Assembly: GCA_001275005.1 (NCBI GenBank)
Contig: JWZX01002535.1
Coordinates: forward strand, 1-22,551
Direction: 5' to 3'
Source of the DNA: Chrysochromulina tobinii
Taxonomy: Eukaryota > Haptophyta > Prymnesiales > Chrysochromulinaceae
DNA: 22,551 bases
Position numbers and translations under genes: made by a program. Positions 8,601 through 16,457 of the stretch are shown here, in pieces. Within the stretch, counting starts at the first letter, position 1; each line of letters begins with the position of its first letter. Under the pieces are notes generated by a model. It did no database searches. It was given only the letters and a program-made list of their open reading frames with translations, and had not been told where the DNA came from.

Positions 8601-9604
8601 GAGTCAGAGAGCACGCCGGGGGGGGAGGTATGTGAAGGGTGGCGCAGAGTCAGAGAGGCACGGGGGGGGAGGGACATGTCGAGAGTGCCGGACCCAGTTC
8701 CCTCGCAGGGGTGGCTGATGAGGGGGGCAATCAGTGAGGCCATCAGGGCCCACTGATGAGCGGGGCAATCAGCGAGGCCATCAGGGCCCACCTCCACCCC
8801 CGGAATGCCCGGCAGCTCGACGTCGCACAGCACGAGCTCGAAGGGCGCCGAGCTCGCCGAGCCGCCTTGTGCCGCGAAGCCCCGAGGCCTCTTCTGCGCC
8901 TGCGTCACAATGTCGAGCGCCTCTTCTCCCGAGGTGCCGACAGTGACACGATAGCCCATCTGAGTGCACGCCTGAGAGAGGGCGCGCGCCTCGGCCTCGT
9001 GAGGCATGACCACGAGCAGCGAGATGCCGTGCGCGGAGGTCGGGATAGTCCGCGGCGTGCCCGGCGCCACCGGCTGCTTCGCAAGGGTTCCACCCGTCCC
9101 GGCGCCCGCCGCAGACCGCGCAAGCGGCGAAGGCCCCGAGGCCCCTGCACCACCATCCGGGCGTTCGCCGCGGCCGCTGCGATTACCCTTCTTGAGGCGA
9201 TCCTTGAACTTTTGCATGATGACCTTGGTGTTGGTCTGATCCATCTGCCACTCCCACAGCCGCTTCTCGCGATAGGCGAGCTCGCTCGCCAGTAGCTGTG
9301 CGATGCCAACCCACTTGTCGAGCTGCGACTCCAGCTGCGCACACCGCCGTTGCAGCGTGATGTCTGAGGGCGCGCCTGTGGCCGCCGCACCATCCTCGGC
9401 ATGCCCCCATACGTCAATTGTGCTCGTCTGCGAGCGACGAAGCCCCGGCCGCGGTCCGGACACGAGCTTCGCCTCCTCTTTGGAGATGGTCTCGACCTGA
9501 CCTGCGACCTCCGGCGGCACCGTCCTTATGATGTCCTCCAGCACTGCCGCACGTTGCATCGGCCCACGCTGCTCCCTGCGCCCCGAGGATGAGGACGTGG
9601 CCAT
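5687..9604 (-). CDS. Receiver-domain / IRE-Rim15-type AGC protein kinase (three exons)
   Basis: Exons on the minus strand are 9604-8792, 8578-8061 and 7955-5687, giving about 1199 aa. The N-terminus has a coiled-coil stretch (88-140). A receiver domain follows at about 194-335 with phospho-acceptor Asp261 (LVLCDVELPGIPG), Thr291 (IMLAT) and Lys315 (YILKP). The usual acidic pair is absent (LLVVMPHEAEA). A CX2C-X11-HX3C finger (Cys593, Cys596, His608, Cys612; CRICEQQV) is the hallmark of plant IRE kinases. The AGC kinase domain has Lys793 (MAIKAM), HRDIKPSN with Asp887, DFG Asp905 and GTLPYVAPE. The glycine loop is LATGGFAQV, with the first and third glycines changed to alanine. The DFG-to-APE segment is short, unlike the long insert of Greatwall and MAST. 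The tail is Gln/Ser/Lys-rich, and no FXXF hydrophobic motif is seen. Family members act in nutrient, cell-cycle and polarity signalling (Rim15 and Greatwall act through endosulfine and PP2A). The kinase call is firm. Joining the two halves rests on the splice reading at 8060/7956; the alternative is two adjacent genes. Confidence 0.85.
5735..5830 (-). repeat. CAG/CTG runs encoding polyglutamine
   Basis: Two CTG trinucleotide runs on the plus strand (about 5740-5758 and 5810-5823) encode Gln runs of five to six near the C-terminus of the kinase. They lie within a diverged internal duplication, GDLSKLSLSQLSQQQQQ versus GDLGKVSQQQQQQ. Confidence 0.85.
7956..8060 (-). other. Intron joining receiver exon to kinase exon (105 nt)
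   Basis: On the minus strand the acceptor is textbook: a long CT-rich run ending GCCCGCAG at 7956, directly before the kinase frame, which has no ATG of its own at this point. The best phase-compatible donor is GT|GTGACT at 8060, in the last codon before the stop of the receiver frame. Splicing there gives ...HKQCV-VLPEYGIG..., keeping both frames. The donor matches GTRA but is not strong, so the exact 5' site is less sure than the acceptor. Confidence 0.7.
8579..8791 (-). other. In-frame intron inside the receiver domain (213 nt)
   Basis: On the minus strand the donor is GAG|GTGGGC (8791) and the acceptor is CCATCGCAG|GTGCTC (8579/8578), after C-rich tracts. It is 213 nt, exactly 71 codons, with no stop, so a naive translation reads straight through. 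Removing it joins LPGIPGVE to VLNQLKEML, restoring a normal receiver spacing between the Asp and Thr motifs. The translated insert is low-complexity and repetitive, unlike a receiver. Confidence 0.85.
8716..8791 (-). repeat. 38-bp tandem repeat starting at the intron donor
   Basis: Two adjacent 38-bp copies, 8791-8754 and 8753-8716, differ at two positions. Each begins GTGGGCCCTGATGGCCTC, so the second copy also presents a potential GT donor. A second duplicated segment in the same intron (about 8596-8628 and 8642-8672, a G-run followed by the TCTCTGACTCTGCGC complement) has a period near 46 bp. Confidence 0.95.
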
Positions 9605-9889
9605 TGCGGCAAACGTTCCAGCCGTGTAGAAGGGCGGGGGCGACTCCGTCCTCTCACACGCGGCAGTCTGCTGCGCGTCTGCGAACACTTTGGTGAACTC
9701 TAGGTGACAGTTCATTAAAAGCGACATGAAAATAGGATCAGGAAGATCTTGCCACTCCATGTATAAGGAAAACGGCACATTTTCAAGGTTCGTCAAGAAA
9801 TTTTCAAGGTTCGTCAGAATGCGCTGTTTCGAGCGTCTTTCTCGCTGGTGCGCTTTCACCGTACGCAACCCGACGCCGCAGCCGACGCC
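9605..9889. promoter_or_regulatory. Divergent promoter between kinase and IQ-protein genes
   Basis: The two start codons (9604 on minus, 9890 on plus) are 285 bp apart and face away from each other. The segment at about 9700-9830 is clearly more AT-rich than the coding DNA on both sides. It contains a 17-bp direct repeat, ATTTTCAAGGTTCGTCA, at 9779-9795 and 9800-9816, with a period of 21 bp (two helical turns). A minus-strand ATG at 9760 is in frame with the kinase gene, but the AT-rich sequence looks like UTR, so 9604 was preferred. Confidence 0.65.
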
Positions 9890-12800
9890 ATGGCCGCAAT
9901 CGGTGGCAGTAAAACCCATCTTGCAGCGCGGGTCGCTGACGTGCGCGGCCTTCTGTCCACACTCGAAGTCGACGCGATGGAGGCCACAAGGCGGCGACGT
10001 GCGGTGACGAGCACCGTCCTGCGCTACATGAAAGAAAAGCAAACAGACTGGCCAAAGGACGAGGCCGCAACGCGCAAGCACCTCGAGGAGCAGCGTGCCG
10101 GTTTCGGTGGCCCCGGAGCCTGGGCGCTCGGAAGTCTGACGACAGCACGGCCGGAAGCCCTGCTCCCGTCCCCAAAAGAGATCAGCGCATTGGCCGCGAT
10201 TCTGGGCGACTACCGGCAGAAGGCGGCAAGCCTGCCTCAAGGGACCGGACCGGCGTATGGGACGCGGACGGGGCGTCGTTCATCGCCTCACCGCACGAAG
10301 CCCCGTGCCAGACGCCCCGTGCAGCGAGCGGAGGCGCCTGGCAAGCGGATCGGATTAATGCGGACGGCCTCGACGCACCGCGCGGCCCCCGGCCATGGGA
10401 GCCTCGCGGAGAAGCTGCGAGCACGCCACGCCGAAGCTGACGGCGGTGGCCACAGCAGCGGTCCTGCGGGACACTCAGGCGACGACGGCGGCGGCCGACG
10501 GCTCTTGCTGGACGCTCGGGACGACGCACGCCCAGGGACGCTCGGGACGGCGCTGGCCGGTCTCGGCGGCCGCACCCGCTCGGGACGGCGCTCGCCTTCC
10601 AGGGAGCCGTCGCGCTCGCCGTCCCGTGAGCCGTCGCGCTCGCAGTCCCGTGCGCCGTCCCGCTCGCAGTCCCGTGCGCCGTCGCCGTCACCGTTGCTGC
10701 CGTCGCGCCCACACTCGCCGCTGCGCTCGCTCTCGCCGTTGCTGCCGTCTCGACGCTCGCCGTCGAGCGAGTATGAGCAGTCGGATGAGGAGCTGGATGA
10801 GGAGTGGGACGAGGAGATGGCGCCCTTGGACGGCGATGACACACGGCCGCCGTCGCCGCAGCGACAGCGACAGCGACAGCCGCCGCAGCGACATCCACAG
10901 CCCCAGCCGCCGCCGCCGCCGCAGCGGGCTCGCTCGCCGCAGCAGCGGGCCCAATCCCAGCAGCAGCTCGAGGCGCTCGAGGGGCTGCAACAGCAGTTAC
11001 AGACCAAGCAACAGAAGCAGCAAGCGCAACAGCAGGCGCAACTGATGGCCAAGGCCATCGAACGCGCGGTCGCCAAGGCGGTCGGAGCCGCCAGTGAGCA
11101 GACCCAGGCGCAGCTCGCGCAAGTACAAGCGCAGGTACAGGCGCAGGTACAGGCGCAGGTGGAGGCGAGTGCGCAGGCGACCGCACACGCGCTACAGGCG
11201 GTGCTCACTCACATGCAGCGGCTCCAAGCTGCAGCACCGCCACCGCTGCCCATGCCGCCCATGCCGCCCCCGCCCGTGCCGCCCATGCCGCCCATGCCGA
11301 TGGCGTCATTCGTAGCGCCTGCGCCCTTCCCGTATGGTCCGCCCACCACGGCGCCCTGCATTCCGAGAGCGCCCACCACGGCGCCCTTCCCGTATGGTCC
11401 GCCCACCACGGCGCCCTGCGTTCCGAGAGCGCCCACCACGGCGCCCTTCCCGTATGGTCCGCCCACCACGGCGCCCTGCGTTCCGAGAGCGCCCACCACG
11501 GCGCCCTTCCCGTATGGGCCGCCCACCTATGCGCCGCCCATTCCGATAGCGCCCACCACGGCGCCCGCTCCCAGTGCGCACGCGCCTCCACCGGCACAGC
11601 GCGCCGTCACGGGCACCTATGCACCATGGGCTGTGCCGCCAGCCCCGCCGCCAACGCCTGCTGCACTCGAGCGTCTGCTTCGCCACCCAACACAACAAGC
11701 CGTGCGGAGAAGGAGCATCCTCAAGACGGATGCCCCGTCGGCGCCCATGGATGACGAAGCTGACGAAGCTGCTGCCACCACCGTTCAGAAGATCGTTCGT
11801 GGCCATCAGGCCCGGAGAGAGCTTCCGTCGAGCCCGAGCTCGCGATCTGGCGGAGTGAGATCGCGATCTGGTGGAGGGAGAGAGCTTCCTTCGAGCCCGA
11901 GCTTGGAGGGCGACTATCAGGGCGAGGGCTCGGACGAGGAGGATGGTGAGGGCTACGGCGAGGCAGACGTGCTGTACGACGATCAGTATGGCTCGGAGGA
12001 GGAGACGGAGGAGGAGAGGCAGCTAGCCACCACGGAGCAGTGGGCCGCCATGAAGCTCCAATCGGTCGCACGCGGTCGCAACGTGCGCCGCGACCTCTCC
12101 GCTGCCGATGGGAATCAGTGTGACGAGAGCACACTCGATCCTAATAGGGTACAACGTGCGCAGTCGCACGCGGTCGCGCACGTGCGTGCCACGCCGCTGC
12201 CCGTGCGTGCCACGCCTCTGCCCCATGGACGTTGCGGACGAACGACGCCCGCATCTCTCGCCCCGCAGTCTACCCGCGTGGTGGCCACGTCGCTCATCGC
12301 CGCACAACCGCGGGAGACCATTCACACAGACGGTTCACAACCGCGGGAGACCGCAGCACTGAGCACCGCCCGAGCCCCGCCCCGATCGGCAGGCATGCAC
12401 GCAACGGCCGCACGCTCGGTGGCGCGCCCGATGGCCAGAGTGACGATTGCGACGCCCGAGGCGACGCCGGCCACACCCGCCTCCTTCACACCCGCCTCCT
12501 TCACACCCGCCTCCTTCCTGTTGAGCGCTCGCACTCGCAACGATCTCAGCGCTCAGGCGGCCGCAGCGGTCGAGGCGGCCAAAAAGGAGGCTCGGAAGGA
12601 GGCCAGGGAGGAGGCGCTCGCGGAGGCGCGTGCCCATTATGGGTGGGAGCTCGCCGCGGCGCGCGCAGAAGCGAGCGAAGCGGCGGCGGAGGCGGCCTCG
12701 CTGACGGAGCGACTCGCGGCACGGAAAGCCGCCGCGGACCATTCACATCCACATTCACATTCACGACCGTACGGTGCTACGCACGCCGCTTCGGTCCTGA

Positions 12801-14218
12801 GCGCACGCGATCCCGGCCCGGCGGCCTCCCTGGCGGAACGACTGGCGGCACGGCAAGCCACCACCCTCGGTGGACGCGAGGCAGACATCCTGGGGCACGG
12901 AGCGAGCTCCGAACGTGCTACTCGAATCGCTACTCGAAGCGAACTTGGAGCATGCGTGCCAAGAGAGATGAGGCACAGGCCCATCGGTGGCCCGACGCCC
13001 ACGGCAAGCACCGCGAGCGCCGCGGCGAGCGCCGTGGCAAGCACCGCGAGCGCCGCCCGTCCCGCCGACCGTCTCTCCGCTTGCAGATTCGAGGAGGTGG
13101 GCGGTGCTTGCCACGGCGCTCTCTCCGCTTGCAGATTCGAGGAGGTGGGCCAGCCGTACAGCGGTGGGCGCGGGGGCTCTTCTGCACACTCCGCCGAGCC
13201 CTCTCCCTCGTGTGTGCCTCCGTCACCTGCCGCAGGGCCGTCGACTCTCCCCCCGGGTGTGAATGGAGTGGCCCCACCTCGAGTGGCAGGGCCGCCGGCT
13301 CTCCCCCCGGGGGGCCACTCCATTCACACCCCGAGCCCGGCGGAGCCACCCACCCCGGGGGGGTCGTCGCCCCTGCCACTCGAAATGGGGCCACTGCAGG
13401 TGGCTGTGGCACAGCATCGCGCCAACTCCCTCTTCGAGCGGCGCAAGTACTGGTACAAGCCCGTGGCCCTCGTGGGGGGAGCTTGCTATTCGATCGCGGA
13501 GGGCGAGGCGGTCATCTTCGTGATGGGCAAGCGCATGCTCACGCACAACGACGGGCAGACGCGGCGCGCGCGCAACAAGCCCGGGTACCTCGTCTACGAC
13601 TGCGCGTCGCGCGCGATGCAGGCGGCGCTACACAAGCCCAAGGGCAAGCTCGCCGCGTCGACGAAGGCGGTGCTGCGCGTGACGGCGAGCCGCCAATGCG
13701 CACCCGAGGGGGCGCGCTGGCCGACGCGCGGCGGCGTGTGGGCCTTCGAGGTGATCGTGCCCGTGGCGATTGCCATCGAGCAGCAGGCGTGGATGGATGA
13801 CGAGGTACGTTGATTGCCACTGATGACCTGCCTTGCATGCAAGTGCTCACCACAGCGCTCTCGCCCCTCGTCCATCGTCATCTGCCCACCTGCCTTGCAT
13901 GCAAGTGCTCACCACAGCGCTCTCGCCCCTCGTCCATCGTCATCTGCCCAGGCGTTCGCAGCGAATTGGCTTCCCTCATCGCCCCCCGGCATGTGCAAGC
14001 AGTGTGCCCTGGGCGAGCGCACCTGCATCCAGTGCCGCACCCATCTCGAGGTCGGCGAGGTGCCGCGTCTCCAGCCGGCCGCGGTGCGCGCGCGCCAGCT
14101 GGCCAAGGGGCGTGCACCGTACAGCGGCGTCACGGCCCTCGACCCGGATGTGATTGACGACGAGTGGGAGCTGCCAAAGGGCGAAACGCCAGAGCTAGAC
14201 CTTAGGAGCTATGTGTAG
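9890..14218 (+). CDS. Large low-complexity protein with two IQ motifs and a Cys-containing C-terminal domain
   Basis: Exons are 9890-13804 and 13952-14218, about 1393 aa, from an ATG in GACGCCATGGCC. I recognise no named family. In order: a basic N-terminal region of about 200 residues; an SR-like block (SPSREPSRSQSRAPS repeats) followed by an acidic stretch; a Gln-rich and QAQV coiled-coil segment; a Pro-rich region of 20-residue repeats; IQ motifs near residues 627-645 (TVQKIVRGHQARRE) and 716-738 (MKLQSVARGRNVRRDL), expected to bind calmodulin or EF-hand proteins; Ala/Arg/Glu-rich helices; then a globular-looking domain from about 1181 (FERRKYWYKPVALVGG). Exon 2 adds CKQCALGERTCIQC and an acidic tail. 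A further in-frame intron at 13145-13399 is possible, which would shorten the product by 85 residues. A calmodulin-binding scaffold is inferred only from the IQ motifs. Confidence 0.75.
11321..11580 (+). repeat. 60-bp coding tandem repeat (20-residue Pro-rich units)
   Basis: Units with a 60-bp period are nearly identical at 11341-11400, 11401-11460 and 11461-11520, preceded by a partial unit and followed by a diverged one to 11580. Each unit encodes PYGPPTTAPCVPRAPTTAPF. The period is a multiple of three, so the frame is kept. Confidence 0.97.
13073..13150 (+). repeat. 30-bp direct repeat, period 48 bp
   Basis: A 30-bp string beginning CTCTCCGCTTGCAG and ending GAGGAGGTGGGC occurs at 13073-13102 and 13121-13150. 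Both copies contain an acceptor-like TTGCAG and a donor-like GAG|GTGGGC. In the open frame it encodes LSACRFEEVG twice. Confidence 0.95.
13145..13399 (+). other. Candidate in-frame intron of the IQ gene (255 nt)
   Basis: GAG|GTGGGC at 13145 and CCACTGCAG|GTGGCT at 13399/13400 are in the same phase and 255 nt (85 codons) apart without a stop. Donor context and in-frame property mirror the intron at 8791-8579. The enclosed translation is Pro/Gly/Ser-rich and contains long inverted repeats. An alternative is two introns (13145-13235 and 13257-13399) around a 21-nt exon, which also keeps phase. Retention as coding sequence cannot be excluded. Confidence 0.4.
13255..13394 (+). repeat. Two overlapping inverted repeats
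   Basis: Positions 13255-13275 and 13311-13331 are perfect 21-bp reverse complements (loop 35 nt). Positions 13268-13291 and 13371-13394 are reverse complements over 24 bp with two mismatches. The left arm segment is shared, so two alternative hairpins compete. They lie inside the candidate intron 13145-13399. Confidence 0.95.
13805..13951 (+). other. Intron of the IQ gene (147 nt)
   Basis: The donor is GAG|GTACGT (13805) and the acceptor is CTGCCCAG (13951). Reading through meets TGA at 13811. Removing the intron joins ...QQAWMDDE to AFAANWLPSSPPGMCKQC in phase 0, extending the protein by 88 residues to the stop at 14218. Most of the intron is a 62-bp tandem duplication. Confidence 0.85.
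13826..13950 (+). repeat. Perfect 62-bp tandem duplication in an intron
   Basis: Positions 13826-13887 and 13888-13949 are identical 62-bp units beginning ACCTGCCTTGCATGCAAG. The unit end is CTGCCCA; in the first copy it is followed by CC and in the second by GG, so only the second copy creates the acceptor AG. Confidence 0.98.
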
Positions 14219-15516
14219 TCCGGCTTCAGCCGTGCGCCGATCAGAGTGCGTGCAGCGCCGATCAGAGTGCGTGGACCGTACAGCTTCAGAGTAGTTTCCT
14301 CTAGTCGTTTCAGTTCGTTTCGTTCCAGGGTATTCCAGGATGTATAGAGGATGGTGTTGCATGTATCCTGTTCGGGGGTTTGTACCCCGCCCGCTGGTAT
14401 GCATGCTGCTCGGCTTCGAGTCGCACACGTTCACACGACAATGCATTTGCAGCCCAAATGTCGCTTGCATTCGAGCATGCATTCGTGATTCGAGGTTGAT
14501 GTTCGGCCCGCGTGTGGAGGCTCTGTGGCCTTGAAGTATGAAGAAAACCAATGAAACTTGTGAAAGAATCTAGCTCTAGAGGCTCTAAGACACGCTCTAG
14601 CCGGCCAAGAGAGGCGCTCGACGGCTAGAACCGCTCCCACAAGACAATCAACGCCGTGACCACCCGTCGTACGAGCTATCAGCTAAGCAACTCAGCTGCA
14701 TCCGTGATCCGATCAACATCAAACGCGTGAAAACGCATAGGCCATAGCCCCCGTTAGCCGTCGGTGGACGGTGCATCGAGATCGACCGAGGACCGTGTGC
14801 GGCTGTGCGGTGTGGGAGCGAAAACGTTCAGTAAAAAATTCAGATGTGAAGAGTTTGGCAATTTCAGCGTCCCACTTCTCGGATGTTTGCTCGTTCAGGG
14901 AGTGATATTTATAATGCCGCGGACGCTCGCCATAGCGCGAGGTCGTCTACGGTCCCACACAGTAACTCACGCAAGACTCGTGGTGTCAAGGGGATCAGGG
15001 TATGGTGGTGGGTTCGCTGAAAAGCCGCCGAACACACGAGCATGTGTTCGCCCCGACTGCTGCGCTGAGCTCCGTGCTGGGGTTGCTCTTGGAAGCGCCG
15101 CCATTTCGTTTTGGCGAGACAGAGATGCCTGGGCGGAACGAAACGTCTGCGCAGCGAAACGTTTCGCCGGGAGATGCGAGCGATGTGATTCGATGAGTAT
15201 TGAGTTCGCCTGTCCGATCGTTTCCACGGGCAAGGGGCTGGGGCCCTTGCCACGGGCTTTATTTTACCTAGTGTCCTAGATGCAGCGAGCGGGATCCTGA
15301 GGAGGAGTGGGGACGGTGTCAACAAGGCTGGCTGCTGTAACTCGCACATAGGGGCAGTGGCGAGCGTTAGCAGAAGCTTTGCAGGCTCGGCTTTGTGTTG
15401 CTTGCGGATAGCTCAATGAGCTCATAAGATAGCTGATTGGTTTGAATGGCAAGCGTTTGGGCTCTCAACAAGAGGCTTGAAGTGCGCGCGCGCGCGCGCG
15501 GCGCGCGCGCACCGCG
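14219..15516. other. Gene-poor stretch, no gene supported
   Basis: About 1.3 kb between the IQ gene and the small membrane-protein gene. It has lower GC than the coding regions, and no open frame shows recognisable protein content or convincing codon use. It starts with a 19-bp direct repeat (GCGCCGATCAGAGTGCGTG at 14234-14252 and 14255-14273). A short hairpin with arms GGCAAGGG/CCCTTGCC lies at about 15229-15251. No tRNA or other RNA gene could be identified. Confidence 0.6.
15484..15510. repeat. CG dinucleotide microsatellite
   Basis: Alternating GC over about 27 bp with one break at 15500/15501, next to the stop codon of the small minus-strand gene. Such alternating purine-pyrimidine runs can adopt Z-DNA. 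Confidence 0.95.
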
Positions 15517-15747
15517 TCAAGTTTCCTTCTTGTCATCTGGCTTCTTCTTGAAGCTCGGAATCACCGTCGCCGTGAACGCGTCGGCGGCCTCCTTGTCCTT
15601 TTGCTGCCTGTCCTCAGGGACGAAGCTAAGGTAGACGATGAGAATGATGCACAGGATCAACACCGTCCACAGGACCGCACTCAGCTCTGGACCACGTTCC
15701 ATCGAACTCCAAATGTTTCCAGATGAGGGGGTTTCGCACTTTTGCAT
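15517..15747 (-). CDS. Small single-pass membrane protein, unknown function
   Basis: 76 aa from the ATG at 15747, or 61 aa from an in-frame ATG at 15702 (MERGPELSAV). I do not recognise the family. One strong membrane segment, LWTVLILCIILIVYLSF (about residues 26-42), is followed by a highly charged cytosol-like tail ending KKKPDDKKET. The C-terminal lysines could act as an ER-retrieval or membrane-proximal signal, but the pattern is not a strict KKXX. Support for a real gene comes from the coherent membrane-plus-charged-tail design and from a CTATATAG box 44 bp upstream of the ATG on the same strand. No neighbour gives a functional clue. A chance frame remains possible. Confidence 0.5.
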   Translation of the reverse strand: MQKCETPSSGNIWSSMERGPELSAVLWTVLILCIILIVYLSFVPEDRQQKDKEAADAFTATVIPSFKKKPDDKKET

Positions 15748-15790
15748 GCGTTCTTCATTTACGCAAATTGTTTTCAGTCGCGTCGCATGC

Positions 15791-15798
15791 TATATAGG
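15791..15798 (-). promoter_or_regulatory. TATA box for the small membrane-protein gene
   Basis: CTATATAG, a palindrome, lies 44 bp upstream of the ATG at 15747. It is flanked upstream on the minus strand by C-runs separated by T-runs (15797-15821). The spacing fits a short 5' UTR. Confidence 0.5.
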
Positions 15799-16420
15799 GG
15801 AAAAGGGGGAAAAGGGGGGTCACGGGGAGGCAGTTTGAAAGCAGGGCTGGTTCTTCGGGACGTGTGGTTTGTGCGTGTGGGTCATGTTACGCACGTCAAG
15901 TGAAAGGTACGTATTGGCTGAGGAGTTCTTCCTGCCCCTTTTGAAGCTGGTCGTATCCCTGCCGCCGCCTGTCTCGCTGCCATCACCAGTTAGTTTGGCT
16001 TCAAAGTTAGAAACTACCGTAAAATAACCGTAAAAGGCGGCGCGGTGCAGTGGGCGCGGCGTGAAGAAGCCATGCCACGAAGCCAAGGTCTCCCTTGGCT
16101 GTGTAGACCTTGATGACGGTGACCTTTATCCCACCATCAAGAAGAATCTCGTACTCTTCTCGTGAGTGAGGAGGAGGAGGAGAGGTGACTCAACAGTCAC
16201 GTGGAGGAGGAGGAGTTAGAGGAGGAGGCGAGGCTGTGGTGGTGGTGCGAGGCTGCAGTGGTGGCGGAGGCGGTGGTCGTGGAGGCGGTGGTCTCTCACA
16301 CCTCAGCAACAATGTGAGGTCTTCTCGGTGTATTCAGTAGGCGTAGAGGACATCAAAGTGATGCGTTGTACATGGATGCCGGGCAGCCGCAAGGGCACCG
16401 TCTGCGGTGAGTGCATCGAG
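15799..16420. other. Gene-poor stretch with a purine-rich GGA/GGT tract
   Basis: No intact gene is visible. Positions 16160-16300 are a degenerate GAGGAGGAG/GGTGGTGG minisatellite on the plus strand. At 16085-16159 a short plus-strand frame reads KVSLGCVDLDDGDLYPTIKK and then stops; it resembles a fragment of a small Tudor/SH3-like fold (V-LDDG---NL), which is a weak inference. The same segment recurs at 16421-16457. Confidence 0.5.
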
Positions 16421-16457
16421 GGCTATGTAGACCTTGATGACGGTGACCTTTATCCCA
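16097..16457 (+). repeat. 37-bp dispersed direct repeat (two copies)
   Basis: Positions 16097-16133 and 16421-16457 match over 37 bp with one difference, the core being GTAGACCTTGATGACGGTGA. Both are open in the frame encoding G(C/Y)VDLDDGDLYP on the plus strand, then diverge immediately on both sides (YPTIKKNLV versus YPRNSNSERV). The copies are 324 bp apart, which is a multiple of three. Confidence 0.95.

Noticed and set aside
9605-9760. Upstream ATG at 9760 for the receiver-kinase gene
   Set aside because: In frame, but the intervening 52 codons are AT-rich and unlike the coding DNA; treated as 5' UTR.
12232-13800. 522-aa plus-strand open frame in a second frame
   Set aside because: Arg/Gly/Ser-rich shadow of the IQ-protein exon; the IQ motifs, splice junction and C-terminal domain are in the other frame.
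14764-15279. 171-aa plus-strand frame
   Set aside because: It begins without ATG, and the composition is that of random GC-moderate DNA with no recognisable domain.
15405-15470. tRNA-like string GCGGATAGCTCAATGAG ... GGTTTGAATGG
   Set aside because: It superficially resembles A and B boxes, but no acceptor stem or anticodon arm can be formed.
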